64,000 nucleotides of DNA from Linepithema humile (GCF_040581485.1 NC_090130.1:1240001-1304000); one strand, 5' to 3'. Positions 11,234 through 24,050 are shown, counted from the first letter of the stretch. Translations and numbers: made by a program. Notes: generated from the sequence alone by a model not told the origin.

Positions 11234-11476
11234 AAATAAATTTGTGACAATTATATATGTTTTCGTTTCAATTATTACATTAAATAACAGGGTCTCAACC
11301 AAAATATTACCTAATACATGTATAATCTCAGCCTAAATATTATCTATAGGATATTTTATACTAGCATTGCAATTCTAGTTAATGCAAACGTAAAATAATT
11401 TTATTGCATATACCTTAGTTATTAGTAAATTTCTTTAAACAAGTAATGCAAAAACATACAAATTGTATTTTTAATG

Positions 11477-11907
11477 GAAATGATTCCGTTTGCCTACAAA
11501 TTAATTGCTTACAGTATCGATTGCCGACAGCTCGTTTGTCTGCATTTTATTTAAACACAAAATCTATTGCCTACAGTACGATTGCCTACAAGCTCTATTG
11601 CGCACAAATAAAAAATTAAACAAGGTCTACCCCCATCGCCCAGTGCTTCGGATGCAAAACTAGGTCTATGTATAATTATACGGTTCCACCGGGCAATGAA
11701 GATAAATTTTTCTTTACGCGAAAAGTTGCAACCCATGTCGAACCGTATAATTATGGATATAGTGTTGCATTCAAAACACCGGGCGATGGGAGTAGAACTT
11801 GCTTTGTGCGGAAAGTTGCAAACCCATGTGCAAACGAAATGTGGACAAACGAGATGTCGGCAATCGATACTGTAAGCAACCAATTTGTACGAAAACAATG
11901 CCCTCCC
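11477..11907. mobile_element. 431-bp non-autonomous DNA transposon with 8-bp target duplication
   Basis: Flanked by TTTTAATG at 11469-11476 and 11908-11915. The ends are imperfect inverted repeats of about 70 bp sharing GCTTACAGTATCGATTGCCG. Internal motifs also recur inverted (GAACCGTATAATTAT) and direct (CACCGGGC, AGTTGCAA). GC content is clearly higher than in the flanks. An 8-bp duplication fits hAT or P-like elements, but the terminal bases do not identify a superfamily. ORFs on both strands here are chance. Confidence 0.75.
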
Positions 11908-11915
11908 TTTTAATG

Positions 11916-12080
11916 TAAAAATGTTTTGTATCTATTACCAGATTTGTTTTCATAAATAGCAATATGTGTAATTTAATGGATCGATAGTGTCAATGTACAA
12001 TAAAGTAACAAATATAATTACAAAGTCTAGTCGAAGTTGTAGCGTAGTCGGTAGAAAACGGATAATTCGCAATATTTGCA
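11916..12080 (+). promoter_or_regulatory. upstream module of pseudogene copy 5
   Basis: Carries TATTACCAGATTTG and GGATCGATAG, but the inverted repeat is weakened (ATAGTGTC against AACAAATAT), in keeping with decay of the gene behind it. The transposon at 11477-11907 sits immediately upstream. Confidence 0.45.
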
Positions 12081-14261
12081 ATGAACAAAAGTGTTTATAA
12101 GGTTTTATCACCACCGCTAATAATGAATTTCGTGTTTGGCTTAAGAATCGTCCAATTACCGATAAGTCATGTAAAACCATGGTTTGGACGCTTCTATATA
12201 CTGCTATTATGGCTAATATATTGTTGTCTCAGAGCGCACATTACAAGAACATATGTAAACTTCGCTGTATATTTTATTATTGTTGGAGTGGCCGATTTAA
12301 CAGTGCTATTATCAGTTCTGTTTGGAATGTATCACAATAAGGTAATGGAGTATCCTTATAATCTCTTTAATAACTAATAACAATTAAATCCTCTCAAAAC
12401 TTAAATAAATTAATAAAAATATTAACTCAAATGCAATTTTTATTTTTATCATCATTAAAATGACGGCTTCAAATGTGAAGTTTGCAACAAAATATAATAC
12501 ATAAGTAATTTTAACAGTTACGTCACTATTAAACAGTTCTAAACATTCCTATTAAAAATCAAATCAAACTTTGACAGTTCCAATCATACAGTTCCATTCA
12601 TCTATTGTTATTATGTGGCTTTTCAAACTGCTTTCTCTCATTTTTCATGCGACCAGAAATTTCAAAATTGTCTGAAAAGGTTGGCTATTGTGGACACGAC
12701 GCTAGAAAAATTAGGAATAATTACAAATTATCGGCCGCTACGTAAAAAAATAATATGGATCATTATAGGATGGTTTGTAATAAACATAATATTAAGCACT
12801 ATGCCAATCATAATTCTGAATGATGAGCCTGAAATAATACTACAACAGTTATCTATTTTTCTAATGTATTGGATTATTGCACTCATATTAACTTCCTTTG
12901 CGATTTGTCAATAATAAGTATTATTGGCTCAGTATTTTTAATACACAAATATTATTTAATTAAAAGTAAAAAGTATTAAACCTTAACAAAAAATTTAAAA
13001 TTTCTTAAAATTCCGTAAAAACCTTGTTATTATACATTTGTATGTATATTTATTAACATAAATCATTAACTACCAATCTTTCTTTTATATTAGAGACGTA
13101 GGCATAAAGTTTGAGTCAAATCAATGAACATCCTAAAAGAATGGCAAACAATAATAAATATAGAATGACACAAGCATGGAATAATACCGTTTTACATTAG
13201 CCTCAACGACAATTTGCGAAAACTCCAAGCAATAAATGGATGATGTAAATTATAATGTAAGACTATTCCTGTAATTGTTGTCAAATTTTGCGCAGCTAAT
13301 TTTTATATCATATTTATGTACACAGATTCATTTGGAATTACGTAAAATATCTCGCGAGCTAGACTCCATATACGGAGTAGAGATGACTTTGAAAACGGGA
13401 TGTTACTTTATCTTCATGGCACTGGATTTAAATAATCTTTTTCATGTGATATTCATGCCCAATTATACAAGTCACATAGTATTGTACAATATTATTTCCA
13501 TATTATGGTGTTTCCACAATATTTTGAAACTTCTCACCATTAATTTAGTGTGCGAAAGAGTCTCCAACCAGGTATCAAATTTGTGTGTTTACATTCAAAA
13601 CACATTCATTCAAATTTTTTTTGTTTTTAGTAATGTATGAGTACAAATTGTGTTGAATTTTACATTACTAAATTAAACGACTTATTTTTACTTTTGCATA
13701 TTTCAATTTCAGGCAAATTCAACAAAAAATTTCTTACGTAAAGTATTGCAGTTTATGAACGATGTTGAAACATGTGAAAATGTAAGTCGTAATATAACTT
13801 TAACAAATATCATTACACTAATCCAGGTAGAAAGTGGTCATTATTTGAATGTCATAATATTGACATAATGTCGTCATGATTAGCAATTAGAACGACAAAA
13901 AGACGTCAAATAATGCTTACTACTTAAAATATCTTATTGTTAATCTAGTTTTAAAAATATCTTATTGTTAGTCTAGTTTTAAAAATGCAAAATTATAAAA
14001 AAATATTTCTATTATCTTTAACTAACAGATCACACAACTATTGTTACATATAAAACAGTCGCCACTCAGATTTTGCGGAATTGGGCTTTTCCAATATGGC
14101 TACAAATTTGTTTATGGGGTATGATTATAATTATCATAAGTTATCATCAATATATAAAGCAAAATTTAATGTTTAAAAAAATTACTGTGTTCCAGTTTGT
14201 CTCATTAGTTGGAACTGTTCTAGTTATATTAATACAATCGTATGCACAATCAGAAAATTAG
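12081..14261 (+). pseudogene. gustatory receptor pseudogene, copy 5
   Basis: Exon remains at 12081-12341, 12657-12927, about 13096-13256, 13322-13571, 13713-13781, 14029-14118, 14196-14261. Lesions: a one-base loss near 12833 shifts the frame in exon 2. The exon 2 donor is CT instead of GT at 12928. Exon 3 has an extra base (TTTGAGTCAAATC), a TAG in place of ACG near 13198, and TAA in place of TGG near 13246. The exon 4 acceptor AG is AC at 13320-13321. Exons 4-7 still look open and resemble copy 13, so decay seems recent. It heads the block whose second member is pseudogene 6. Confidence 0.87.
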
Positions 14262-14444
14262 ATTAAACATATATTGTTAAAGCAATATACGTATGTAGAA
14301 ATATCTTAAACCATCGTCGGCGTACAACATCCTGAATGTAAAATGTTTGTTTTATATTGTATATATTTTAATTATATGTGTATTTCTACACTGAAATAAT
14401 ATTTCGTTTGATTCAACAACCTTCTTTAATTCTTCTATATTCAG
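14262..14444. other. fusion junction: 3' flank of copy 5 joined to intron 2 of a headless copy
   Basis: The 3' flank of copy 5 runs into the first part of MITE A (CACTGAAATAATATTTCGTT) and then directly into the end of a Gr intron 2 (CTTCTATATTCAG). Exons 1 and 2 of the next copy are missing. The same junction occurs before pseudogenes 10 (about 24180-24233) and 14 (about 35963-36016). Confidence 0.75.
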
Positions 14445-15994
14445 ATATGGAAGCATAAAGTTTCATCAAATCAAAGAACGTCTTAAAAATATGGCAAACA
14501 ATAATAAATATGGAATAACACAAGCTTGGGATAATACCGTGTTACATACGTCTCAACGACAATTTGCGCACACTCCAAACAATAAATGGATGACATGGAT
14601 CATAATGCAAGACTATTCATGTAATTCTTGTCAATCAAATTTGACGCAGCTAATTTTAATCTCATATTTACGTAGACAGCTACATTTGAAATTACGTAAA
14701 GTATCTCGGGAGCTAGACTCGATATTCGAAGAGTAAAAATGGGATTTTTCAAAATGGGATGTTTGATATTAATTCTAAATTTACGTTTGGTGTTAGTCGC
14801 GCAGCATTAAGCAAACTGTATGTAAAATTATTCTATATTGAGTCTATTGAGTTATCAAATTTAATCTAACTATTTGTTAAGGTTGCCATCTATTGCATCA
14901 CTATTAAAATGCATTATCGCCGTCTTTTGTTTTTGATGCTCGAGCAGAGGTCAGTCGAGTCAGTCTCAGTTTTCCTTACATATAATATTATTATATAGTT
15001 CTTGTTTGTATACATACGACACACGAAACAAGTCAATAAGTTCAATATAAAAAAAGTAATAAGCGAACCAGTGCCCATTGCATTTTCATTACACATAAAA
15101 TCGAAACATGGGAAGTTACATAAAATCGAAACATGGGAAGTTACTTTATTCTCATGTCAATTGGCTTTAATAATATTTTTTATTTAATATTCATTCGCAA
15201 TTATACAAATAACATTGTATTGTGGACTATTATGATCAAATTCTGGAGTTCTTATAATATTTTGAAACTTTTCGCCATCAATTTAGTGTGCGAGAAAGTT
15301 AACAGCAAGGTATTAAATTTGTGTTTATGTTTGAAATGTGAATCAAATTTTTATCTTTCTTAGTGATTGTATGACCACTAATTGTGTTGAATTTTACATT
15401 ACTAAATCTAACAAATTCTATTCATTTTAGCATTTTTCATTTTTAGGCAAATTCAACAAAAAATTTTCTAAAAATTGTATCATTCTATGAATGATATAGA
15501 AACAAGTAAAAATGTAAGTGAAAATATAAATTAACAAATGTCAAGAAATAATTGCAAATAGTAATTGATAGTTATCTAACGTTATTTTGTTGTTATAACT
15601 GATTATGACAACATAATTAATAATTAGAACGACAAAAGACTTAAGATAATGATTGCTTACTACTTGCAATGTCTTAATGTTAGTCTAGCTTTAAAAATAC
15701 AGAATTATGAATGTCTCTATATTATATTATATAATAGATCTCACAACTATTATTACATATAAAACAGTCGCCACTCACATTTTGCGGGATTGGACTTTCC
15801 CAATTTGGCTACAAATTTATTTATGGAGTATGATTAACATTATCATACAATTATTACTAATACATAAATAAATATAGCAAAATTTTAAATTAATAAACAT
15901 TACTGTTTTTTAGTGTGACTCGTCAGGTGGAACTGTTCTAGTTATATTAATACAAGCGCATACCCAAACAGAAAATTTGCTTAAAAATATTTAG
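14445..15994 (+). pseudogene. headless gustatory receptor pseudogene, copy 6 (exons 3-7)
   Basis: Exon 3 14445-14606, exon 4 14676-14759 and 15134-15309 split by a solo LTR, exon 5 15447-15513, exon 6 15738-15827, exon 7 15914-15994. Exons 1-2 are absent. The exon 3 donor is GC. Exon 4 gains about five bases and a stop before the LTR, and exon 5 has lost several bases and is out of frame. Exon 7 begins CDSSGGTVLVILIQ. It shares the LTR and the GC donor with copy 10, so the two descend from one already broken ancestor. Confidence 0.88.
14760..15108. mobile_element. solo LTR in exon 4 of copy 6
   Basis: 349 bp beginning TG and ending CA, with TGGGA on both sides (14755-14759 and 15109-15113): a five-base duplication of exon sequence. 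Inside are a TATA-like ACATATAATATTATTATATA and a downstream run of A-rich sequence. A local tandem repeat duplicates the right junction (second AACATGGGAAGTTAC at about 15130). No internal retrotransposon genes remain. Five-base duplications are typical of several LTR families, so I do not assign one. Confidence 0.82.
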
Positions 15995-16568
15995 TTAAAG
16001 TAATATACGTAGAAACATCTTAAATGATCGTCGGTATACAATATCCTGTACGTAATATGAATTTTTGTCAAACATATTTTTCACAGCTATATGTATTTTC
16101 CTTTTTATCATTACATAAAATAACAGCGTCTCAACATAAATTTTACCTAAAATATAATTTCATGCCAAATATCACGTATAATTCGTATAATATTGTAATA
16201 CAGTAATAATGTTTGTATAATAACAGCGTCTCAACCTAAATATTATCTAATATATAATTTCACGCCAAATATTACGTATGGAATAATTAATACCAGCATT
16301 ACAAACTTAGTTAATACCAACTTAAAATAATTTTATCGCATATGTCTTTGTTATTAGTAAATTTCTTTAAGCAAGTATTACAAAAACATTAAATTCTTTA
16401 TCTCAAAATAATTTATTTCTATTATCAGATCTGTTTTCACAAATGTACAATATGTATAATTTAATAGATCGATAGTTCTAATGTGCATTAAAATAGGAAC
16501 TATAATTTCGAAGTCGAATAGAAGTTGTATGTAGTGTAGTAGAAAAAGGATAAATCGCAATATTTGCA
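15995..16568. other. spacer between copies 6 and 7 with a tandem duplication
   Basis: A segment starting TAACAGCGTCTCAACATAAA (16121) is repeated about 100 bp later (16221, TAACAGCGTCTCAACCTAAA), both followed by AATATAATTTCA and GCCAAATAT. The upstream module of copy 7 occupies about 16410-16568; its TATTATCAGATCTG box is intact. Confidence 0.6.
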
Positions 16569-18747
16569 ATGAACAAGAGTGTTTACAAAGTTTTATCGCC
16601 ACTGCTGATAATGAACTTCGTGTTTGGCTTAAAAATCGTCCACTTACCGATTAGTCATGTAAAATCATGGTTTGGACTCTTCTATATACTGCTAATATGG
16701 TTTATTTATTTTTTTTCCCGAGTGCACATTACAATAATATATCTTGACTTAGAACCATATTCTATCTTTTATGGTCTGAACGATTTTACAGTGCTATTAT
16801 CAATTCTGTTTGGAATGTATCACGATGAGGTAAAGAAATATCCTTATAATCAATTTAATAACTAATAACAGTTAAACCTTCTCAGAACTTGAATAAAATA
16901 ATGTAACTCAAATTCAACTTTTCGATGCTTATTTTTCTTATTATCATCATCAAAATAACGGCTTCGAAATGTGTAGTTTGCAACAAAATATAATATATAA
17001 ATAATTTGAACAGTTTTGTCACTATTAAACAATATTAACAATTCTTATTAAAAATCGAATCAAACTTTGACAGTTCCAATATTCATCTATTGTTATTGTG
17101 TGTGTTTTCAAATTACTTTATCCCTTTTTTCATGCAACCAGAAATTTAAGAACTGTCTAAAAAGGTTGGCTATTGTGAACACGACGCTAGAAAACTTAGG
17201 AATAATTACAAATTATCGGTCGCTACGTAAAAAAATTATATGGATCATTTTAGGATGGTTTGTAATAACCATATTATTAAACACTATGCCAATCATAAAT
17301 CTGAAAGAAGAACTTGAATGTAACACTATGTCAGCTATCTATTATTCCATTGTAATAAACCATAGCACTCATATTACCTTCCTAAGCGATCTGACAATGA
17401 CGAGTATTATTGGGTCAGTATTTTTAATAGACAAATATTATTTTATAACAACTAAAAATTAGTAAGTCTTAATAAAAAATTTAAAACTTTTTAAAATTTC
17501 GTAAAAACCATGTTATGATAAATTTGTATGTATATTTATTAACATAAATTATTAACCACCAACCTTATTTTATATTCAGATACGTAGGCGTAAAGTTTGA
17601 TCAAATCAATAAACATCTTAAAAATATGGCAAACAATAATAATTATGAAATGACACAAGCTTGGAGTAATACCGTGTTACATACGCCTCAACGACAATTT
17701 GCGAACACTCCAAGCAATAAATGGATGATATGGATTATAATGTAAGACTATTCCTGTAATTGTTAGCAATCAAATTTTGCGCAGCTAATTTTAATCTCAT
17801 ATTTACATAGACAGCTTCATTTGGAATTACGTAAAATATCCCGAGAGTTAGACTCGATATTCGGAGTAGAGATGACTTTCAAAATGGGATGTTACTTTAT
17901 TCTCATGATAGTGGATTTGAATGATACTTTCCATGTAATATTCATCCCTAATTACACAGATTTCACAGTAATGGACAGAATTTATAACCTATTCTGGTGT
18001 TCTATCAATGCTTTGAAACTCGTCATCATTAATTTAGTATGCGAAAAAGTCAGCGGCCAGGTATCAAATCTGCGTTCACATTTAAAACGCGTGTATTCGA
18101 ATTTTATTAGTGATTGTTCAACTATATATAAAATTGTTTTCAATTTTAGATTACAAAATTGAACGACTTGTATTTATTCTTGCATATTTCAATTTTAGGC
18201 AAATTCAACAAAAAATTTCCTTGATAAAATATCGTATAATTCTATGAATAATATGGAAACATATGAAAATGTAAGTGGAAATATAAATTAACAAATGTCA
18301 TTAAACTATTGGAAAAGCAATCAATCATAATCTAACGTTATATTGTCATAATAACTAATATGACATCATGATTAATAATTAATACGACAAAAGACGTCAG
18401 ATAATGACTGCTTCCTACTTGGGATGTCTAATTGTTAGCTTAGCTTTAAAATACAGAATTTTAAATGTCTCAATATTATAATATCTAATAGATCTCACAA
18501 CTATTATTACATATAAAACAGTCGCCACTCACATTTTGTGGGATTGGACTTTTCCAATTTGGCTACACATTTCTTTATGGGGTACGATTATAATTAAAAT
18601 AAAATTATTCCTAATATAAAAATATATAAAGCAAAATGTAATGTCAAAAAAATTACTGTTTTGCAGTTTGTCTCATCAGTTGCAACTGTTCTAGTTATAA
18701 TAATACAGGCACATACAGACACAGAATATTTGCTTACATATATATAG
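16569..18747 (+). CDS. gustatory receptor, copy 7 (7 exons, 395 aa)
   Basis: Exons 16569-16829, 17142-17413, 17580-17741, 17811-18060, 18199-18270, 18492-18581, 18667-18747. Open frame and canonical sites. Sister of copy 3: both end exon 1 in HDE, share LDLEPY before TM2 and the exon 4 loop PNYTDFTVMDRIYNLFWCS. Exon 7 ends TDTEYLLTYI. Exon 2 reads AIVNTTLENLG, with Asn where nearly all copies have Asp. Confidence 0.9.
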
Positions 18748-19206
18748 TTAAAGCAATATACGCAGAAAAAACTTAAATAATTGTCGGTATCACAATATCC
18801 TGTACGTAATAAAAATTTTTGACAGTTATATGTGTTTTTATTTCTATCAATACAATAAATAAAAGCTTCTCAACTTAATATATAATTTTATGCTAAATAT
18901 TACCTATAGAATAACCCATACTAGCATTTCAATTTTAGTTAATACCAACTTAAAATAATTTTATCGCATATCTCTTTGTTATTAGTAAATTTCTTTAAGC
19001 AAGTACTACAAAAACATACAAATTGAATTTTTTATCTCAAAATGATTTATTTCTATTATCAGACCTGTTTTCACAAATGTACAATATGTATAATTCAATA
19101 GATCGATAGTTCCAATGTGCATTAAGATAAGAACTATAATTTCGAAGTCGCATAGAAGTTGTATGTAGTGTAGTCCGTAGAAAAGGAATAAATCGCAATA
19201 TTTGCA
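18748..19206. other. spacer between copies 7 and 8
   Basis: Ordinary 3' flank of copy 7 followed by the upstream module of copy 8 (about 19041-19206), in which GATAGTTCCAATGTGCATTA is complete but the upstream box reads CAGACCTG. No element seen. Confidence 0.5.
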
Positions 19207-21394
19207 ATGAACAAGAGTGTTTACAAGGTTTTATCGCCACTGCTGATAATCAATTTCGTGTTCGGCTTAAAAATTGTCTACTTACCGATAAGTCATCTAA
19301 AACCATGGTTTGGGGTTTTCTATATACTACTATTATGGTTAATTTACTGTGTTCTCCGAGTGCACATTACAATAGAATTTCTTAACTTGAATGTATATCA
19401 TATTATTATTGAAGTGGTCGATTTTACACTGCTATTATTAATTCTGTTTGGAATGTATCACAATAAGGTAAAAAAATATCCTTATAATCTCTTTAATAAC
19501 TGATAACAGTTAAACCTTCTTAAAACTTAAATAAATTAATAAAAATAATAACTCAGATGCAATTTTTCTTATTATCATCATCAAAATGACGGCTTCAAAT
19601 GTGAAATTTGCAACAAAACATAATACATAAGTAATTTTAACAGTTACGTCACTATTAAACAGTTCTAGACATTCCTATTAAAAATCAAATCAAACTTTGA
19701 CAGTTCTATTCATCCAGTTCCATTCATCTATTGTTATCGTGTGTGTTTTGAAATTGCTTTTTCCCTTCTTTCATGCAACCAGAAATGTAAAAACTGTCTG
19801 AAAAAGTTGGCCATTGTGGACACTACGCTAGAAAACTTAGGAATAATTACAAATTATCGGCCGCTACGTAAAAGAATTATATGGATCATTATAGGATGGT
19901 TTCTAATAATCATATTAATAAACACTATGTCATGTATAATGTTAAAAAAATTGTTTCATAGTAGCACTATGACATCTATCTATATTTCTAATGTATGGTA
20001 CCATATCGCTCATATTACCTTCCTAAGCGATCTGACAATGACGAGTATGATTGGGTCAGTACTTTTAATACAAAAATATTATTTTATTAGAACTAAAAAT
20101 TAGTAAGCCTTAATAAAAAATTGAAAACTTCTTAAAATTTCGTAAAAACCATGTTATGATACACTTATATGTATATTTATTCACATAAATCATTAACCAC
20201 CAATCTTTCTTTTATATTCAGATACGTAGGCATAAAGTTTGATCAAATCAATGAACATCTTAAAAATATGGCAAACAATAATAAATATGGAATAACACAA
20301 GCTTGGGATAATACCGTGTTACATACGCCTCAACGACAATTTGCGCATAATCCAAGCAATAAACGGATGATATGGATCATAATGTAAGACTATTCATGTA
20401 ATTTTTGTCAATCAAATTATGCGCAGCTAATTTTCATATCATATTTATGTAGACAGCTACATTTGGAATTACGCAAAATATCTCGCGAGCTAGACTCCAT
20501 ATTCGGAGTAGAGATGACTTTCAAAATGGGATGTTACTTATTCTTGACGGCACTGAATGTGTATAGCCTTTTTCGTGCGATATTCATCGTCAATTATAAA
20601 AATCACATAGTATTGTACAAAATTATGTCCATATTATGGTGTTTCTACAATATTTTGAAACTTCTCACCTTTAATTTAGTGTGCGAGAAAGTCACCAACC
20701 AGGTATCAAATCTGTATCTTTACATTCAAAATGCATTCTTTCAAAATTTTTTCGTTTTTAGTAGTGTATTAGTACAAATTGTGTATTAAATTTTAAATTA
20801 CTAAATTAAACGACTTATTTTTACTTTTGCATATTTCAATTTCAGGCAAATTCAACAAAAAATTTCCTACGTAAAATATTGCCGTTTATGAACGATGTTG
20901 AAACATGTGAAAATGTAAGTCGTAATATAACTTTAACAAATATCATTAAACTATTCCAGGTAGAAAGTAGTCATTATCTAACGATATTATTTGGATGTCA
21001 TAATATTGACATAATGTCGTCATGATTAACAATTAGGACGACAAAAAGACGTCAGATAATGCTTACTACTTGAAATATCTGATTGTTAGTCTAGTTTCAA
21101 AAATGCAAAATTATATATAAATGTCTCTATTATATTAAACTAACAGATCACACAACTATTGTTACATATAAAACAGTCGCCACTTAGATTTTGCGGAATT
21201 GGACTTTTCCAATTTGGCTACAAATTTGTTTATGGGGTATGATTATAATTATCATAAATTATCATTAATATATAAAGCAAAATTTAATGTTTACAAAAAT
21301 TACTGTGCTCCAGTTTGTCTCATCAGTTGGAACTGTTCTAGTTATATTAATACAAGCGTATATACAATCAGAAAATTGGATTCAAGATATATAG
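19207..21394 (+). CDS. gustatory receptor, copy 8 (7 exons, 394 aa)
   Basis: Exons 19207-19467, 19783-20054, 20222-20383, 20453-20702, 20846-20914, 21147-21236, 21314-21394. Open frame. It looks mosaic: exon 5 is the 23-codon type (FLRKILPFMNDVETCEN) and intron 5 matches copies 1 and 12, while exon 7 ends with NWIQDI and the spacer behind it follows the pattern of copies 3 and 4. The exon 2 end (SCIMLKKLFHSSTMTSIYIS) is unlike most copies; copy 13 shares the HSST part. Confidence 0.9.
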
Positions 21395-21879
21395 TTAAAG
21401 CAATATACGCAGAAAAATTTTAAATGATAGTCGATATACAATATCTTGTACGTAATATGAATTTTTGGTAAATAAATTTGTGACAGTTATATATGTTTTC
21501 GTTTCTATCTTTACATTAAATAACAGCGTTTCAACCTAAATATTACCTAATACATGTATAATCTCAGCCTAAACATTATCTATAGGATATTTCATACTAA
21601 CATTACAATTTTGCTTAATACCAACTGAAAATAATTCTTTCGCCTATCTCTTTATTAGTAAAGTTCCTTAAACAAGTATTACAAAAACATAGAAATTTAA
21701 TTCTTTATCTCAAAATAATTTATTTCTATTATCAGATCTGTTTTCACAAATGTACAATATGTATAATTCAATAGATCGATAGTTTCAATGTGCATTAAGG
21801 TAGGAACTATAATTTCAAAGTCAAATAGCAATTGTACGTAGTGCAGTCCGTAGAAAAGGGATAAATCGCAATATTTGCA
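21395..21879. other. spacer between copies 8 and 9
   Basis: 3' flank of copy 8 and upstream module of copy 9 (about 21711-21879). The left arm of the module's inverted repeat is ATAGTTTC against GGAACTAT, one mismatch. Nearly the same spacer stands before copy 12, indicating a shared origin. Confidence 0.5.
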
Positions 21880-24050
21880 ATGCACAAAAGTGTTTACAAA
21901 GTTTTATCGCCACTGTTGATAATGAATTTCGTGTTTGGCTTAAGAATCGTCCACTTCCCGATAAGTCACCTAAAAGCATGGTTTGCGCTCCTCTATATAC
22001 TGCTATTATGGTTAATTTATTGTGTTCTCCGAGTGTACATTACAATAGAGTTTTTTAACTTGAAATCAGTATCTGATACTATTGTTAACATGGCCGATTT
22101 TACATTTATATTATCAATTCTATTTGGAATGTATCACAATAAGGTAAAAGAGTATCTTTATAATCTTTTTAATAAATAATAACAGTTAAACCCTCTTAAA
22201 ACTTAAATAAATTAATAAAAATAATAACTCAAATGCAATTTTTTTTTATCATCATCAAAATGATGGCTTCAAATGTGAAGTTTGCAACAAAATATAATAC
22301 ATAAGTAATTTTAACAGTTACGTCACTATTAAACAATTCTAGCAATTTCTATTAAAAATCGCATCAAACTTTGACAATTCCATTCATCCAGTTCCATTCA
22401 TCTATTGTTATTGTGTGTGTTTTCAAATTGCCTTCTCCCTTTTTTCATGCAACCAGAAATTTAAAAACTGTCTGAAAAGGTTGACTATTGTGGACACGAC
22501 GCTAGAAAACTTAGGAATAATTACAAATTATCGACCGCTACGTAAAAGAATTATATGGAACATTTTAGGATGGTTTGTAATAACCATATTATTAAACATT
22601 GTACCAATCTTAATTCTGAAAGAAATTCTTGAATGTAACACTATGACAGCTATCTATATAGGTAATGCATGGCACCATTGCGATCATATTGACTTCCTAA
22701 GCGATCTGACAATGACGAGTATTATTGGGTCAGTATTTTTAATACACAAATTTTATTTTATTAGAACCAAAAATTAGTAAATCTTAATAAAAAATTGAAA
22801 ACTTCTTAAAATTTCGTAAAAACCATGTTATGATACATTTATATGTAGATTTATTAACATAAATGAATAACCACTAATCTTTCTTTTATATTCAGATACG
22901 TAGGCGTAAAGTTTGATCAAATCAATGAACATCTTAAAGATATGGTAAACAATAATAAATATGGAATAACACAAGTTTGGGATAATACCGTATTACATAC
23001 GTCTCAACGACAATTTGCGCACAATCCAAGCAATAAATGGATGATATGGATCATGATGTAAGACTATTCATGTAATTTTTGTGAATCAAATTATGCGCAG
23101 CTAATTTTTATATCATATTTATGTAGACAGCTTCATTTGGAATTACGTAAAATATCTCGCGAGCTAGACTCCATATTCGGAGTAGAGATGACTTTCAAAA
23201 TGGGACGTTACTTTATCAACATAGCACTGAACTTGTATAGTCTTTTTTATGTGATATTCATCCCCAATTATACAAATCACACAGTATTGTCCAAAATTAG
23301 TTGCATATTATGGTGTTTCTATAATATTTTGAAATTTCTCACCATTAATTTAGTGTGCGAGAAAGTCACCAACCAGGTATCAAATTTGTATGTTTACATT
23401 TAAAATGCATTCATTCAAATTTTTTTGATTTTAGTAATGTATGAGTACAAATTGTGTTAAATTTTAAATTACTAAATTAAACAACTTATTTTTACTTTTG
23501 CATATTTCAATTTCAGGCAAATTCAACAAAAAATTTCCTACCTAAAATATTGCAGTTTATGAACAATGTTGAAACATGTGAAAATGTAAGTCGTAATATA
23601 ACTTTAACAAATATCATTAAACTATTCCAGGTAGAAAGTGGTCATTATCTAACGTCATTATTTTGATGTCATAATATAGACATAATGTCGTCATGATTAG
23701 TAATTAGGACCGCAAAAAAACGTCAGATAATGCTTACTACTTGGAATATCTTATTGTTAGTTTAGTTTTAAAAATGCAAAATTATATATAAATGCCTTTA
23801 TTATATTAAAATAACAGATCACACAACTATTGTTACATATAAAACAGTCGCCACTCAAATTTTGCGGAATTGGTCTTTTCCAATTTGGCTACAAATTTAT
23901 TTATGGGGTATGATCATAAGTATCACAAATTATCATCAATATATAAAGCAAAATGTAATGTTTAAAAAAATTACTGTGTTCCAGTTTGTCTCATCAGTTG
24001 GAACTGTTCTAGTTATATTAATACAAGCGTATACACAAACAGAAAATTAG
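21880..24050 (+). CDS. gustatory receptor, copy 9 (7 exons, 390 aa)
   Basis: Exons 21880-22143, 22457-22728, 22896-23057, 23127-23376, 23517-23585, 23818-23907, 23985-24050. Open frame. Exon 1 is one codon longer than usual (FNLKSVSDTIVNM before TM2). Exon 3 ends WIM at its donor. It stops early at TEN. It heads the block whose second member is headless pseudogene 10, mirroring copies 5/6 and 13/14. Confidence 0.9.

Noticed and set aside
11551..11962. ORFs on both strands around 11.5-12.0 kb
   Set aside because: They fall in a 431-bp inverted-repeat transposon and read through its arms; no known domain.
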